Part shown: in pieces, positions 12,841 through 25,550 of the stretch
Layout of the letters: each line of letters starts with the position of its first letter
How positions within the stretch are numbered: the stretch's first letter is position 1
Assembly (NCBI RefSeq): GCF_028769735.1
Contig: NC_088171.1
Coordinates: 64,966,216 to 65,030,215, forward strand
From: Zonotrichia leucophrys gambelii
Taxonomy: Eukaryota; Chordata; Aves; Passeriformes; Passerellidae
Reading direction: 5' to 3'
DNA length: 64,000 nucleotides
The notes under the pieces: generated by a model
The model's input: only the letters and a program-made list of their open reading frames with translations
What the model was told of the DNA's origin: nothing
Databases searched by the model: none
Position numbers and translations under genes: made by a program

Positions 12841-15800
12841 CCGGATGCCTTTGTGAAGAGTGGCTTCACAACATGGGAGATGGAGCCATAGACTTGCAGC
12901 GTTCACTGCACACAAGAACTATTACAGATGCCAGTTTGAAAATTCACTGTGCATAGAGATGGGAAATATGTTTATAAAATGCCATTACAACCTGCTGTTA
13001 TTATTTTATATTTGATGTTAAGTACTGTAAATATTCATGGCACTTCTCAGGAAAGCAGAGGTAGGGTGGGTCGGAATAACACAGCCCTACGTCATGCTTT
13101 GTGAACAGAATGGTTTTCCACATGGTCCCAGCCCTGCGCGCATTTCCAGCTGTAGTGCTGCCAAGAACAATCACATGAATTTGCAGGAACTGTTCATGGC
13201 AGCAAGCAGCACTGTGGCCTGTGAACCCGTGGTGCCTAGGTGTGTAGGTTCATACACATGTGCATATATAGGCAAGGGCTTTTTAAAGCCTTGTTTTATT
13301 TTTCCAGTACAAATGTCAATGCCTTTAAAATGCAGAATGAAGGTTGGCTGAATTGTATAGAATGACTGCAGGAATTTCCCCATTGTCTACATAACTGATA
13401 GCTGACTGAGGTAATATTTTACTAAGTCTAAGCTTAGTAATGGATCTGAAGGTCCCTAAAACTCCTTTCCCATATGGTCAAGCTTAAATCTGGTGATTGT
13501 TTTGTAGTGAGATTTTTTTTTTTTTTTTGCCAAGCTTTGTTTTGTGGTTGTTGTGTGCAGATGGAGGGTTAACCCTGAGGAGGTGACTAAGAACAAGTGC
13601 ATTTCTTGGCATTGCACACTGCAACAGTGAAGGAATATCCCATGTTCTTACTGTGTTTTCAGCTTCATGTGATTTTTAACCACTTTATACTCTAAATGTT
13701 GTTTTTATGCTTTCAGCCTGGTTAGTTGTATCTTGATGTTGGTAAATGGTTTTTTGAAAGCCTTAGAGAGAGCTTTTGTCAGAGATGAGCCAAGAAGTTT
13801 TACCTTATTGGTCCATGCTCCAAGGATATTCATGGATATATTAGGTTTGATTTACTAATGGGCAGGGAGAAAATTGAAAGAAGCATTACTTGTTGGTTTT
13901 CCCAGTCCTTTGTGCATAAGGTGAAGTGACAATATATGTAAATTTGAATTTCATTTTTTGTGATGGTCACAGGAAAACTAATTTACAGTCAGCATTTTGT
14001 CCACTAAGTTTGTCTTATGAATCTGATTTCCAGTGTTTAAAAAAAAACCCAAAACATTTCCTAGTATAAATATGGTTTACTTTGGCATCTCTTTCCTTCA
14101 TTTTTCTGCCTTTTCCCATTTCATTATGAATTATAATCCATCCAAAAAGCTAGAATGGCTTTATGGTACAGCTGTACTTCACATATAAGCAGTTTGGCTG
14201 CCTTCCCAAAGTGGCACATTTCAGCCATGACTGCCATAAAAGCTGCTAGCAAGGATTCTAACCATACTGATGTGTTTCAGTCAGCTTCATTATATTTTTA
14301 AGTCAGGTCACATTCAAGAATATTCCTGGCCCTTGGCTACACCGTACAGTAACACTTTGAAATTTCATCTCTTGGGACATCAGCTGTCATTTTCGAGTCA
14401 TTGAGAAATGTGTTTGATGGTACCTACCCAGTCCTTGGTGAAGCATTTGCTCCTAGGACCATCTGCCCCTTTAATAGAGTTGTTATTTCAGCATCGCTTC
14501 AATCTCTGCAGCAGCTGCCCACTGATAATAAGTCAGATGTGGGGATGTCACAGAGGAGAACAGCAGAGCCTGACTGCAGTGCTGTTGTTGCCTTCAGCTC
14601 ACTCTGTCAGAACATCATTTCCCCAATTAATGAAATCCCCATTGCGCGTTCTGCCTGATCATCCTTCAGGTTTCTTCTTGATCCGTCTCCAGGCAGAGAG
14701 GCAAGTCATGTGGCAACTCTCACCAGATGCCTTTTTCATGGCCTCCACTTGCAGTGAGCATCTTTCTGTGCCTGCTGAGTTGTGTTTTTAGCTTGGCTCG
14801 GCTAACTCAAATTAAAACATTGGCAAAGACACGGGAATTTGCTGTTTCACATGGATTAGCATTTTTAAGTTCTTTTTTTAGGCTTGAGCTTGAACTGATA
14901 ATCTCTGTTTATTCTTAGGCTTGCCAGACATCTGCTTTCCAGCTGTCCAAATGAGCATCCCACTGAACCCCTGCAAATCTGAGCTGTCCAGTTTGTGGCA
15001 CCCCAACACTACTGAGCCCTGCAGTGGCTCCCAGAGGGCACGAGGGACTGGCACTAATGCTGTGTGCTTTGGGACACAGGCATCTTGTTCAGCCTGAGTG
15101 AAAAACCTGTGCTTTTAAAAACAGGCCAGGTGTGAGTGACTTTCCAGAAGTGTTTCTCTTACAAGTGTCCTCTGTTAGCCGGGACAGATGTGCCAGATGA
15201 GGTGTTACAAAATAATGCGGTGTAGGAAGGGTCATTCCAATAGCTTGCCCATTACTCTGAGATCTGGGAGAAGCAAATTAACTTTTCTGCTTTGCTACTG
15301 ATTTTCTGCCTCCTTTTGTAGTGGAGGCCTGTCTTAATTGATTAACTTTAGACAGTCTCTGTTTAGATGTCTGGTCTAAAAGTTACTTATCTAGTGTTGG
15401 CTGGTTACCAAGATGCTCTGTAAATGGTAGAAAGACAGACACGATCTTAAAATGTGTGCTTAAGTTAGTTAAGTAAATAGCCTTGTGGTGATGTGTATTT
15501 ATGTCTGTTTGTAAGTCCCAGATTATATTTTAGACTAGATGCTTGATTTTGTGATGATAGAAAGGAGCAGAAATGAATCCAGGGCTTGTAGTCTCTCTGT
15601 GCCTCTTTTCACAGGCTGTAGAAGTCATTAATGATTATCTGGTGTTTCACAGGATGTTGTGGTTGGAAAGATGAAAGTGCCCAGAGATTTTATAAGTAAC
15701 TAAGTTACGCAAAAGGGAAACGTGCCCCTGTGTAGGCAGAGGTGACCTAAATGAAGTGACAGTGGCTTCTTTTGAATGGGAAATAAAAAAAAGAAGACTT

Positions 15801-15982
15801 TTATCCTCTTCCTAAATAGCTAGCCTTATGAAATTTATAAAGCCAAAAGCGTAAGCAGCTTTTGTGGCAATCTTGGATCCATTTTCTGCTCCTCTATACT
15901 TGAAGTCTTTTAATATGTACATATTTCTGTACATACCCTGTTCACAAATCCTCTGCCTTTACTCAGGTGTTGGGAGCGAATG

Positions 15983-16037
15983 CATTCCTTCTTTTTTCTT
16001 TCTTTTTTTTTTTTCTTCTGTTCTTTCCCTTCTCCGA
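15983..16037. repeat. Polypyrimidine tract
   Basis: A T/C-only or nearly T/C-only run with a core of about 14 T residues sits inside the GFOD1 intron. It may be triplex-prone. No flanking transposon is recognised. Confidence 0.7.
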
Positions 16038-19000
16038 TGTGAGTGCTGGTTTTTGTGACTAAGAGGATAAAATTCAACAGCAGAGTCTCTTGATTCTCTG
16101 ATGGGTGATTTAGTTGCAGACAGACTCCAGATACTGCTTTCTTTGATTTCTCTCTTTATTTCTATTCTTCTGTACAGGCACGTGGAAGGCTCTGAGGAGC
16201 CCTGTGCACATTGTTGGGTTGCTTTGCCCAGGACTTCTGTCTGCTCTTTGGGCCTTTGGCTCATCTTCCAGGCAGAAAAAGGTTAGCAATTGCTTTTATG
16301 TTTGGACAAGTCATTGTGTGCCAATAAAACAGACTGCTAGGCAGAAGTGCCACATTCTTCTGACCCTTTTAGCATTGCAAAAACCCTTCCTGGGAGAGAA
16401 TCCCACAACCTGGTCCTCTGGAGTTTGTGAAAAAGACACTGTTGTCTGTCCTTCTTGTGGGAGCATGGTTAAGTTCATTGTGCCCAGCTGTCAGGGGAGT
16501 CTCCCTGGCTGGAGCTGGCCCCATGGAGCACTTGGTGCATTCTGCACAGTGGTGGGAGTTGTGAGGCTCTCAGGCTTTGCGTTTGGTGTCCCTCAGCCCA
16601 CCATGGGAGCAATGAAGGTACCCCAGGTGGTTTAGCTCAGTACCCACCACTGAAAGGAGTATGAAGGCATTACAGCATTGCCTCATGGGTTTTGGCTGTG
16701 TGTTTCATGCCACCTGGAGAGGCTTCAAGGAAGTTGCAGTCCATGGAAGTCCAAGGAAGATGCCTCCCATGCCAGGTAAGACCTGCTTGGCTACAATGAC
16801 TTGGTGTTTCCTTCTAGATCAGATTCATGTTGGTTTAGCGCAAACCAACCCCCTAGAGCCAGATGCTGTATTCATTAACACCTCTGAGGGACTGTTTGAA
16901 AACAAATTCACCAGTCTGTTTCTTTTAGTGTGAGATAGAGTGTGTAAATGATGAATGGGTTTTTGCTCACATAATCCACTTTCATCACAAAAATTATTTT
17001 GTTAAAAATAAAAGCCACCAAAGACTTCAGAAGACACAAAAGGCTTGTGTATTTTTACAGCTCTAACCCCAGCAAGATGTGATCCGTGGCTAATAGGAAC
17101 TGCTGAAAACATTTTCCCATTCCTTTGTGCCTGCACTTAGTGAGGAAGCTGGGGAATGGAGTAAAGACTTAAATGCTTTCCCCTAGAAACCTGCTCTGCT
17201 GGCTTTCAGTTGTGATACCAATCCATCACTTCCCAGCAGGCAGCTTGCACGTGGTGCTGTCCTTGATCTCCTCAGCAGTACTGCCTTCCTTAGGGTGAGC
17301 AGGAGGTGTGGCACTCCTGGTGGCATATTCCCACCATGTGCTGTGTGTTGGGAAGAGCCTTTTCCCTTGTAGGTGCAGGTTGTGCTGGGTGCTGTAAGAG
17401 CTGCCTTCAGGGCGGCTGGCAGATGTTGTGGCACTCGCACAGCTGGGCTTGTTTTGAAGCTGTGAGCAGTGCCTGTGAGACCTTTGTGGGTGTCTGGCTG
17501 TTAGGTGTTTTGCGCTTCATCTTCCTCTAGGGAGCTGCCCCTTGCAAAACAAAGCCCCGTGTCATGCCAGGTGAGTTGACATTCTGGTGTGAGTTGAAGA
17601 AAGCCCAGTATTTTTTAAATTGTTCCCCTTTGCATCTCGCTCAGACCCACACACAAATGTACATTAAGGGACACTTAGAGCTCCTTTTGTCATTAAAGTT
17701 GCAGATTATGACCTGGTCTGATCTGAGACTGTGTGCCTGCACCTCCACAATGTTTGCCCGTTTCGCTCCATTTCGTTATAGCAGGGCTGAGTCTTTATCT
17801 GGGGCATGGAGCTGGTGAATGTGGACTCTGAGCCCTGAGATATGCTCCCATTTCTCTGACTGAATGCTCACAGATCACACATTTTGGCATCTGTCCAGAT
17901 TGAAACCCTGTCTGGCCTGCTGTCACCCTGTAATTGCATAAATCAGCCCTAGCATTTGGCTTCTGATCGTAATTTTTTGTGTTATTGTGTATTGTATTCC
18001 TAAAACTGTGATGTGTAAGGAGACAGAGTTCCTGAAAGAGGATTTAGGCCAAGCTGAAAAAAAATTGCTGTTAAATAACATTGTTTGTTTTTAGTTTTTT
18101 TTAATAGAACTGGGACTCTTTTTGAAGTCCTTCTTTAAATATGTAGTGACACTTTTTCTTCTTTAGCTCAAGGGTCAGTGTCTCGTGTCAGACCATGGTG
18201 TGGGCTCCCTTGCCAGCCTACAGAGGTTGCCAATTGTTTCTTTTCATCCTACTAGGGTTGGCTTTCAACTGTGTCTGTCAACAGGGCTTGACTATTGTAT
18301 CCAGATGATGGTCGAGCTCCCTGCAGCTAGACACTGCTCACTGACTTCCTCTAACAAGCTCTGCTGGCTGGGATACTCTTAAGCCCTTCTTGCATTACTC
18401 AGGATGGGTCAGGGAAAGGCCATATGTTGGCACAGTTTTTGGTTTCCTGCATGTACATCTTCTCTGCTCATTACCTTGTGTATTGCCCAGCTTCTCTGCA
18501 GTCTGAATTTGAATCCCTTCCTGGTCAGAATAACTGCATTTTCTAGAAAATAATGTCTTAGGGGAAAAAAATACAGGGAATTGATCCTCTGAAGCTTTCT
18601 CCTGCTGAAACTAGTTTGCAGGTTGTTCACAAGCTGTTGTGAAATGGGAGCTTTATCACCCCTCTATTCTGTTAGTTTCTTTAGTCCCTGATTCATGTTT
18701 TCAATGGCTAAACCTTAGGGATTTGAATGAATGAAACTTTACTAAAAACTCCACCATATAACTCAGTAGTAGACTCAAAAATGTTTTATCCTAAATATTC
18801 TCAACAGGATTGGCAAAAAACCCAAAACAACAGAAATCAACAAAATACCCCAAAATAAACAAACCTACCTCCCTCCTCCCCCAGAAAAAAGGAAAAAAAC
18901 CACTCCAAAATCTTATATGAGATACTGTAAATTTATTTAATTGTAAGTTGAAATTACTTTTAGAATCTGTGTTTTCAAGATGTTTTGTCCTGTCTCCAGT

Positions 19001-22000
19001 GTCAGTCACAGAAGTGGAATACAGCTTTTGCAGTGTACACACCAGCCTCACTGATTTTAAGGGTCCAACATGAAAAATGGCCCAGTGTAGTGATTTATTA
19101 TGAGATTTGGGTTCCATGTAGTTAAAACCTGCCTAGAAACCCAGCAAGATGTCAGTGATAATTTACTGCATGCCAGGACAGGATTTAATTGCATGCATTG
19201 ACAGGATCTGGCTTCCAAGACAAACCAGTATGGGAAGCCCCTTCTCAAGGTGGGCCAGGCACACCTGGGTGCTGCTCAGGAGTCTCCCTCACCTGTCTCC
19301 TCTGGGGTTCTTAGACATTCAGGTGGCAGAGAGTCAAGCTGCGCTTTCTCAGTGCTCTGCTCACTAATGCAGGGGAAAAGCTTTGTCCCCTTTCTACAGC
19401 CACTTCCATTTGTATGCACTGAAGTGTCAGTGAAGGCTTCAGCCCGTCTCGACCGGCTGCACAGGAGCTGTGCACAGCCAAAATTCACATTTGCATGCGT
19501 CGGGTTTCTCCTTGCTGTCACTCCTTTTGATCCCACTGCGAAGTGACAGTAGAGAGGGGCAAATGGGGACAAGCAGTTCTTGCAGAGGGAAGTGAAGAGA
19601 AGAAGCTGGGAGTGATTTTGTGTGGAAAATTAAATTAAGCCCTAGTGAGGCAAGTGGAGCAGGGTCTTGTGCACGGTGGAGGAAGGCATCCCCTCCTGCT
19701 CCCCTGCTTCTGTGACACTTGGGAATCGTTCTTTCCCAAGGACATTTTGAGCATGTTATGCAGGGGGGATCTTCCTTGTGAGCTTCAGTGGAAATGTCAG
19801 ATGAGTTTCAGTGGGAAATGAATAGCCACAGAGGAGAGAGGGGCTGCCCAGCTCCCTTTGCTAAAACTGCCGGATCCTATTGAAATGTTTTAGAGGGAGA
19901 CAAAGCCCAGCCTGACAGACAGGACTTAATTGCATAATTCCTTTGGGGGAAACAAGAAGTGCTTCCAGTGCAGGTCCTCTCCCCTGAAGGGACTGCAGAT
20001 TAATGGCTGAGAAGCCTTAGCTGAACTCAGCCAGTGGGAAGTCATCTCTGGTTGTTCAGGGGGGCAGGCAAAGTCATTTCAGTTTTAATTAGATGTGGCA
20101 ATTCCTCTTCCTTTCCTAGGCAGCAGCAGGGGCTCCTGCCCTTGCAGCCTGGCCGTGTTGGTGTTTTGTGGTTGACACAGGTACCTGGCACTCAGACCCA
20201 GTGGCATCAGTGTGTGTGGAAGCATTCCTGCAGCAAAGCCCTGCCAGGCTGCCTGTGCCTGCCTTGCTAATGTGGTCACCCTTTTGTACCCAGGTGTACC
20301 CCACACTCCTCCTGCTGCTCTCTGGTGAGGTATTTTCCAGCCAGTCTCAGCATCTGGAGGTGAATTTGTGTCCTGCACAGGCCCTTCACAAAGGAGTTGG
20401 AGGTTTGTTTGTTGCCTTTGCTGTTCTGGCTCAGGAGACAGTGGAGTTCATACTCTAACTGGTGTCACCAGCTGTGATCTCCCACTGCACACTTCCACAC
20501 CGGAGTGAATGGGGTTTTCTTGGCAGAAGGGGGGAGGTCTGAGATGAAAAGTGCTTGCAGTATGCAATGGAGGTACCTGCAGCTGCCCCTTGGACAATCA
20601 AAGGCATGCTCTGCACTCTGGAGCTCTGACATCCTCCTGGAGTAGTGGGGTGTGCTGGACTCACACCTCTTAGATACCTTGTCAGGAAAGCTTGTCCTGT
20701 TGTGCTTCTGGAGAGCAAGGATAGCAGTGCTCTCACCTGTGCACAAGAGCATCTCTGTATAAAGCTGGCTGGAGATGAGCAAGACACAGTCCTTGCAGAG
20801 ACCTTTTCTGTAACCACAGTCAATAAAATTATTTTTTTTAGGCAGAAACCACCAACATACGCTCTTGAATGTTCACTGTAGAGAAAGCAGTAACATTCTG
20901 ACCTACTGTTTTAGCTGGAGGGAATAAACCAGTCTGTCTAGCAATTAGAAAAGAAAGCTGAAAGATCTGTGTTTTCATACAGTTAGAAGGGAGAATTGGA
21001 CAGCAGAGCTCTGTGTTCTTCATTTCTGCAGCCACTCTCTGTCCTCTGTGTGGGATCCCCTCCAAAAACCTTGTGCTTGGCAGGACAGCACAAACAAGTG
21101 AATTAAAAAATCACATAACTTTAAAATTTTGCCAAGCTAAGGTAGCAGCAACTTGGCTGTTTACATATCTGCATGGGAGTAGTCACTAATCACAGTGTGC
21201 CTGAGGTTCATTTGTTTCTTCCTAGGAAGGGCTGTTTTCACACTAATAATTGCTTCCATATGAGAGCTGGAGGTGTGTTGCTCTGCTCTTGTCACTGCCA
21301 AAGGATGTGCTGGAAAGCTGAGCCTGTGGTGGATACTTGCTGTGAATTACAGGTCTTGCTTGCATTCTTTTAGCTTTTTTCAGTGACTAGTGAAAATGTC
21401 CAAGGCTTTTCTGGGAGACAAAAAAAAAAAAATCCTGTTAGGTTATTTACAGGTGTTATTAAACTTCTACTTCTGTCTAGTTAATCCTTTCTTCACTTTC
21501 TCTATTTTGTGTAGTATTGACACTTTTTTTCCTAGCTTCATACAATAATGCCAGAAATCAGAAAGCCAACTTCTTTCTTGCCTTCTTCCCTTCTCTGAAG
21601 CTAATGTTTCATTGCCTACCCTCAGATGTTCTGGGCAGCTGACTCAACTAAGGACCAGATGTGGGTGAATAAAGGCGTGTTGCAGCACGATACTTTGTGT
21701 GGATGTGTTCACTGCTTGTGGTGCCTTGCAGGGTTATTTGCATGGCAGTGAGAACTCCTCAGTAACACAGTGAGCATGCACTCTGGGAATGTTGGCTTTC
21801 TGGAAATGAAGGGGTGCACTAGAGTCTTTTCTGACATAGAAGCAGAAGAGCGAGAGATGAGCTGGGATATGGCATTGCTTCCCCTCAGCACAATATTGTG
21901 AACAGGTGACCAGATTTCTGTGTTTTGTCAATTCTCTCGGTGGAAAGGACAATTTTAGATGAGCCAAACCAAAGATGACAACAACAGAAGCTATGAACCA

Positions 22001-25000
22001 TACAGTTGGAGAACAAAATACACTCTGTAGACTTAAAAGGGCTAGTTTTGTTGCAAACAAACACCACAAATTTTTTCAAAAGGATAATCCAACTGCATGT
22101 GACTCAGAAGGGAACTATCCAAATTTCTGTGAAGCCCAGTTCCTTTCTGGTGTCACTGAGCCAACTGAAACCTGCTGTATTGTGAAAACACTGGCATCAG
22201 CAGAGGCGTGTGCTTTGTTCACCTTTGAATATTGTAGCATTAAAAATAATTTTTTTAAAGGAAAGCCACACCTATTGCAGAACAGTATTGTTAAGGCTTG
22301 TCCGAGGTAAAGCAGCTTGCATTGCTGTGATGACATTCCCTACAACTGGAAAACTCCTCTGTCAAATGTGCTGCTGTAGTGCAAAACAGCTTGCAAGCAG
22401 AGAGGCTGTTCCAGCATGTTGCCACATTTTATGTCCTGTCAAGCCTCAAGGACAAATACAAGCTGCACAGTTTAAAAAAAGCATTTTTGTAGCTAAACAC
22501 ATTTGCAGTGAACAAAAACCTCACTTAAGGAGTCTAAATATGCAGGCAGCTTACAAAATTCATGCAGGATTTTTGCAGCACATACAAGAAATCCTTAAAG
22601 ACTGAGCAATATGTTGTCTCCTGGTACTCTGGAGTTTCTGGAGATGTGAGCAGTTTGCTACAGCCTCTGTTGCAGCACTCCCCAGCCCTGGCAGCAGGAC
22701 ACTCTCAGATCCAATAAGTCATGTCTCTCCCAAGGTAGCAGTGCTGTGCCAGGGTATGTCAGCTGTATTTCCCTGTGGCAAAGACTCATCCAGCTACAGA
22801 TAGACCACAAGGTCTGTCTGACCTTGCCCATACATTCCTAAATCATCCTTAAGAAAACAGGAGGCCTGTGTGCAGATGCTTCCTCCAAGAAAGGGAAGGA
22901 AGGGGTACGGACATTCTATGCACACCTTGTGCCGACGTGCCCTTGGAAGGTAAGGATGTGTTCAGTAAAACAGCTGAGGTGTCCATGCCATGGGAAACTA
23001 ACTTTGGCTTGTTTGGGCACTTCCCTTGCCTTCTGCCTCAGGGCAGATCCAGCTGTTGTAATGTCCCTGACAGAAACACACAGGAGTGTGGGACAATGCA
23101 GCGTTTGGTAGGACATGCCTACTGCTGCAATAGGAACACCTCTTCAGCACATGCTGCTACTTGTAAAAAGCTTATAGCCTGAATAAACCTGGGAAACTAA
23201 AATACTCGTGATGAGGACAGCCTCTGGTGCAGGGTATGGATATGTGAGCATCCAGCATGTGCCTGGAGTTTGAGGCTGGCTGCTGGCCTCTGCTTTTGCC
23301 CATCCTGCTGGAAGGGCCCTGAGGGGACTCACTGGTCTTGTCAAGAATGGTTCTGGTGACAGTGACACTTCATGACTGGCCTCTGGAGGCAGGGTGAGCC
23401 TCTCATTTCACCCAGGCCACCACACCTTTGTCAGGCCCAACAACATGCAGTTGGCCATTACTGAGATGAATTTGGGCTTGGAAGAGGAGCACGTTACTGC
23501 AGCAGTTCCTCTGAGCCACCGAGTGCCCTGCGGTGCTGCAGTCAGACCAGGCTTTCCTCCTGAGAAATCACAAATAGTTGTTTTGGCATCCCCCTCTTGC
23601 TGCCCTGACTCATGGGGGTGAGTCTCTGCAGGCAGAGCCTGTGGAGAATTGATCCTTTCCCATATTTGGCACTCTGTTAATTTCTAGTTAGGTGGGGTAA
23701 ATATTTACCCTTAGCTTAGCTTTCTTCAGGGCTTGTATGACTGAGTGGCATCTTTCCATGTGGGCCTATTGCTGCTGATGGGTATAACCACAGCCAGGTG
23801 CTGTTCCTGCCATGATTTTACGGAGTGCTTTTGTCTCAGCACCCTTCTCATTTTTCTCTACCTGTTGGAAAATGCCCAAGAGTGAAGCTAGCCTAAAGCT
23901 GGTATTTCACCCTGTCTGCAAGGCACTCATTTTCAAGTGTGTGAAAGTAGGAAAAAAAGAGCCTGGCAGTTTTGCTACACAAAAAAAATCTCTGCCCTGA
24001 GACAGTCCAACCAACACTCCTACAGCTGAGGTTTGGTCTTTTCACTTTCAGCTGAAGTTGAGATATTCCAACAATCTTTGAAGAGCAGATATGGTGCTTT
24101 TTTTAAAGAAAAGAGTAAACCATGGCAAAATTGGATGGAAAAGCTAGAAGGATGGTGTAATTTCGGCAGATGCAGAAAGGATACTAGTGAGGAAGGGGTT
24201 AGATAGATAAGATTACTGCTTTGACCACTTTGGCAATATCTGTACCAGGAGAAATCATCAAACTTCTTGACTTCTCTTTCCTCTGTCTTTGCAGTGTGAG
24301 GGTGATACCTGCTTGGCTTTGTCGAGTGCTTTGAGATCTGTGAGTGGACCACAAGTGACTGGTGGCAACTTTCAATAATACTGTGATTACCTGTTAGTTA
24401 TCCTTGTTCCTCCAAAGGGATAATCTGTCTCTCAGTGTTTTCTGTGCTGAGTGCAGGTGCAAAAGAGGTAATGACACTGAAGGGTCAAAAAGCTACCTCC
24501 CAAATGTCCTAGGGAGTGGTTTTTCTTGGGATGTGGGGGTTCCCAGTTCAAGTTTAAATAGATTGCTGTCATAAATGAAAGGGAAAATGAGAGGGTGGTT
24601 TTAATAAATTTCCCCCATTCCTAAGCAGCAACAAGCAGATGGATTTGGAATCAACCCCCAGACACATGTGGCACCCTTCTGAGGCTGTTCAGGAGGATCC
24701 TCTCCCATGGCCTATGAGTGTGTGATCCTTGGCCAGAGTCCAGAGCAAGGCTCTTGTCCAAATCCACCCACACACACTCGTGTTCAGGTTTCTGACTGGA
24801 AACTTCATCCAGCCTGAAGCACATCACGAATAATGCAGAGCTCCCAGTGCACTGTCTGTCCTGCCTGGAAATTAGCCCTGGTGTAAGATGTGGGACATGA
24901 TGTTTTATATAGAGAGTTGTAGTAGTGTGGCTTCCCACGTGGCCAGTTATGCTGGAATAATGATGACCTGTTGAAATGAACCAAAAAAACTATAACGTGC

Positions 25001-25204
25001 TTTTAATCAGGAAAACCATGTGTGTAGTTGGGGGTGGGGATGGTAAATTTCTTAATGAATGGTTATGAAATAATAATGAACTCTGTATAGTTGGGGCATA
25101 AAAACCCAGAGAATTCCAGGATAACTTTTGGTCTGTACTTATTGAAGTGTCTTTTGGGCTATTAAAACCCTGGGCTATATTAAATGATTTTAAATATAAA
25201 AACT

Positions 25205-25550
25205 TGGTACCATGAAGCCACTTGAGATATTGTACAATCTGACTGCAGATATATGCAAATTGGCATAATTTCCATTTGACATATGCACTGTAATTATTGA
25301 AAGCTTTTTTCCAAATTTATTTTTCATGTCTGCTGTAGTTAATTCACTATCTCCTTTTAACACTGGCAATTATAATTATTTGCCAAGAGCAAATCCTTGC
25401 TAACAAAAATCCAGTTTTCTTTAGCCTGCAGCTTTTCCTTTGAATTCATGATGAGATACTGTTAATCAGAGGAACCAGTGCTGGCCTCTGAGTATCCAGC
25501 AGGGCAGGAAAACACTACAGTCAGAAAAAGAAATGCAATTAATTAGCCTA
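25205..25550. promoter_or_regulatory. Candidate intronic enhancer with octamer and homeodomain sites
   Basis: An AT-rich, repeat-free stretch contains a perfect POU octamer (ATGCAAAT, 25253-25260) and three TAATTA homeodomain cores (25291-25296, 25373-25378, 25540-25545) plus related TTAATT sites. Such clusters are typical of conserved developmental enhancers in large introns. This is inference from motif density only. AT-rich DNA produces TAATTA by chance, and conservation has not been tested. Confidence 0.25.

Noticed and set aside
14401..14791. Two overlapping + strand open frames (85 and 127 codons) suggesting a small gene
   Set aside because: Neither looks like a known protein. Overlap in two frames is expected by chance; the region might instead be conserved non-coding DNA.
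16204..16635. 143-codon open frame in the GFOD1 intron
   Set aside because: No family resemblance, no splice or promoter context that I trust, and no sign of coding constraint.
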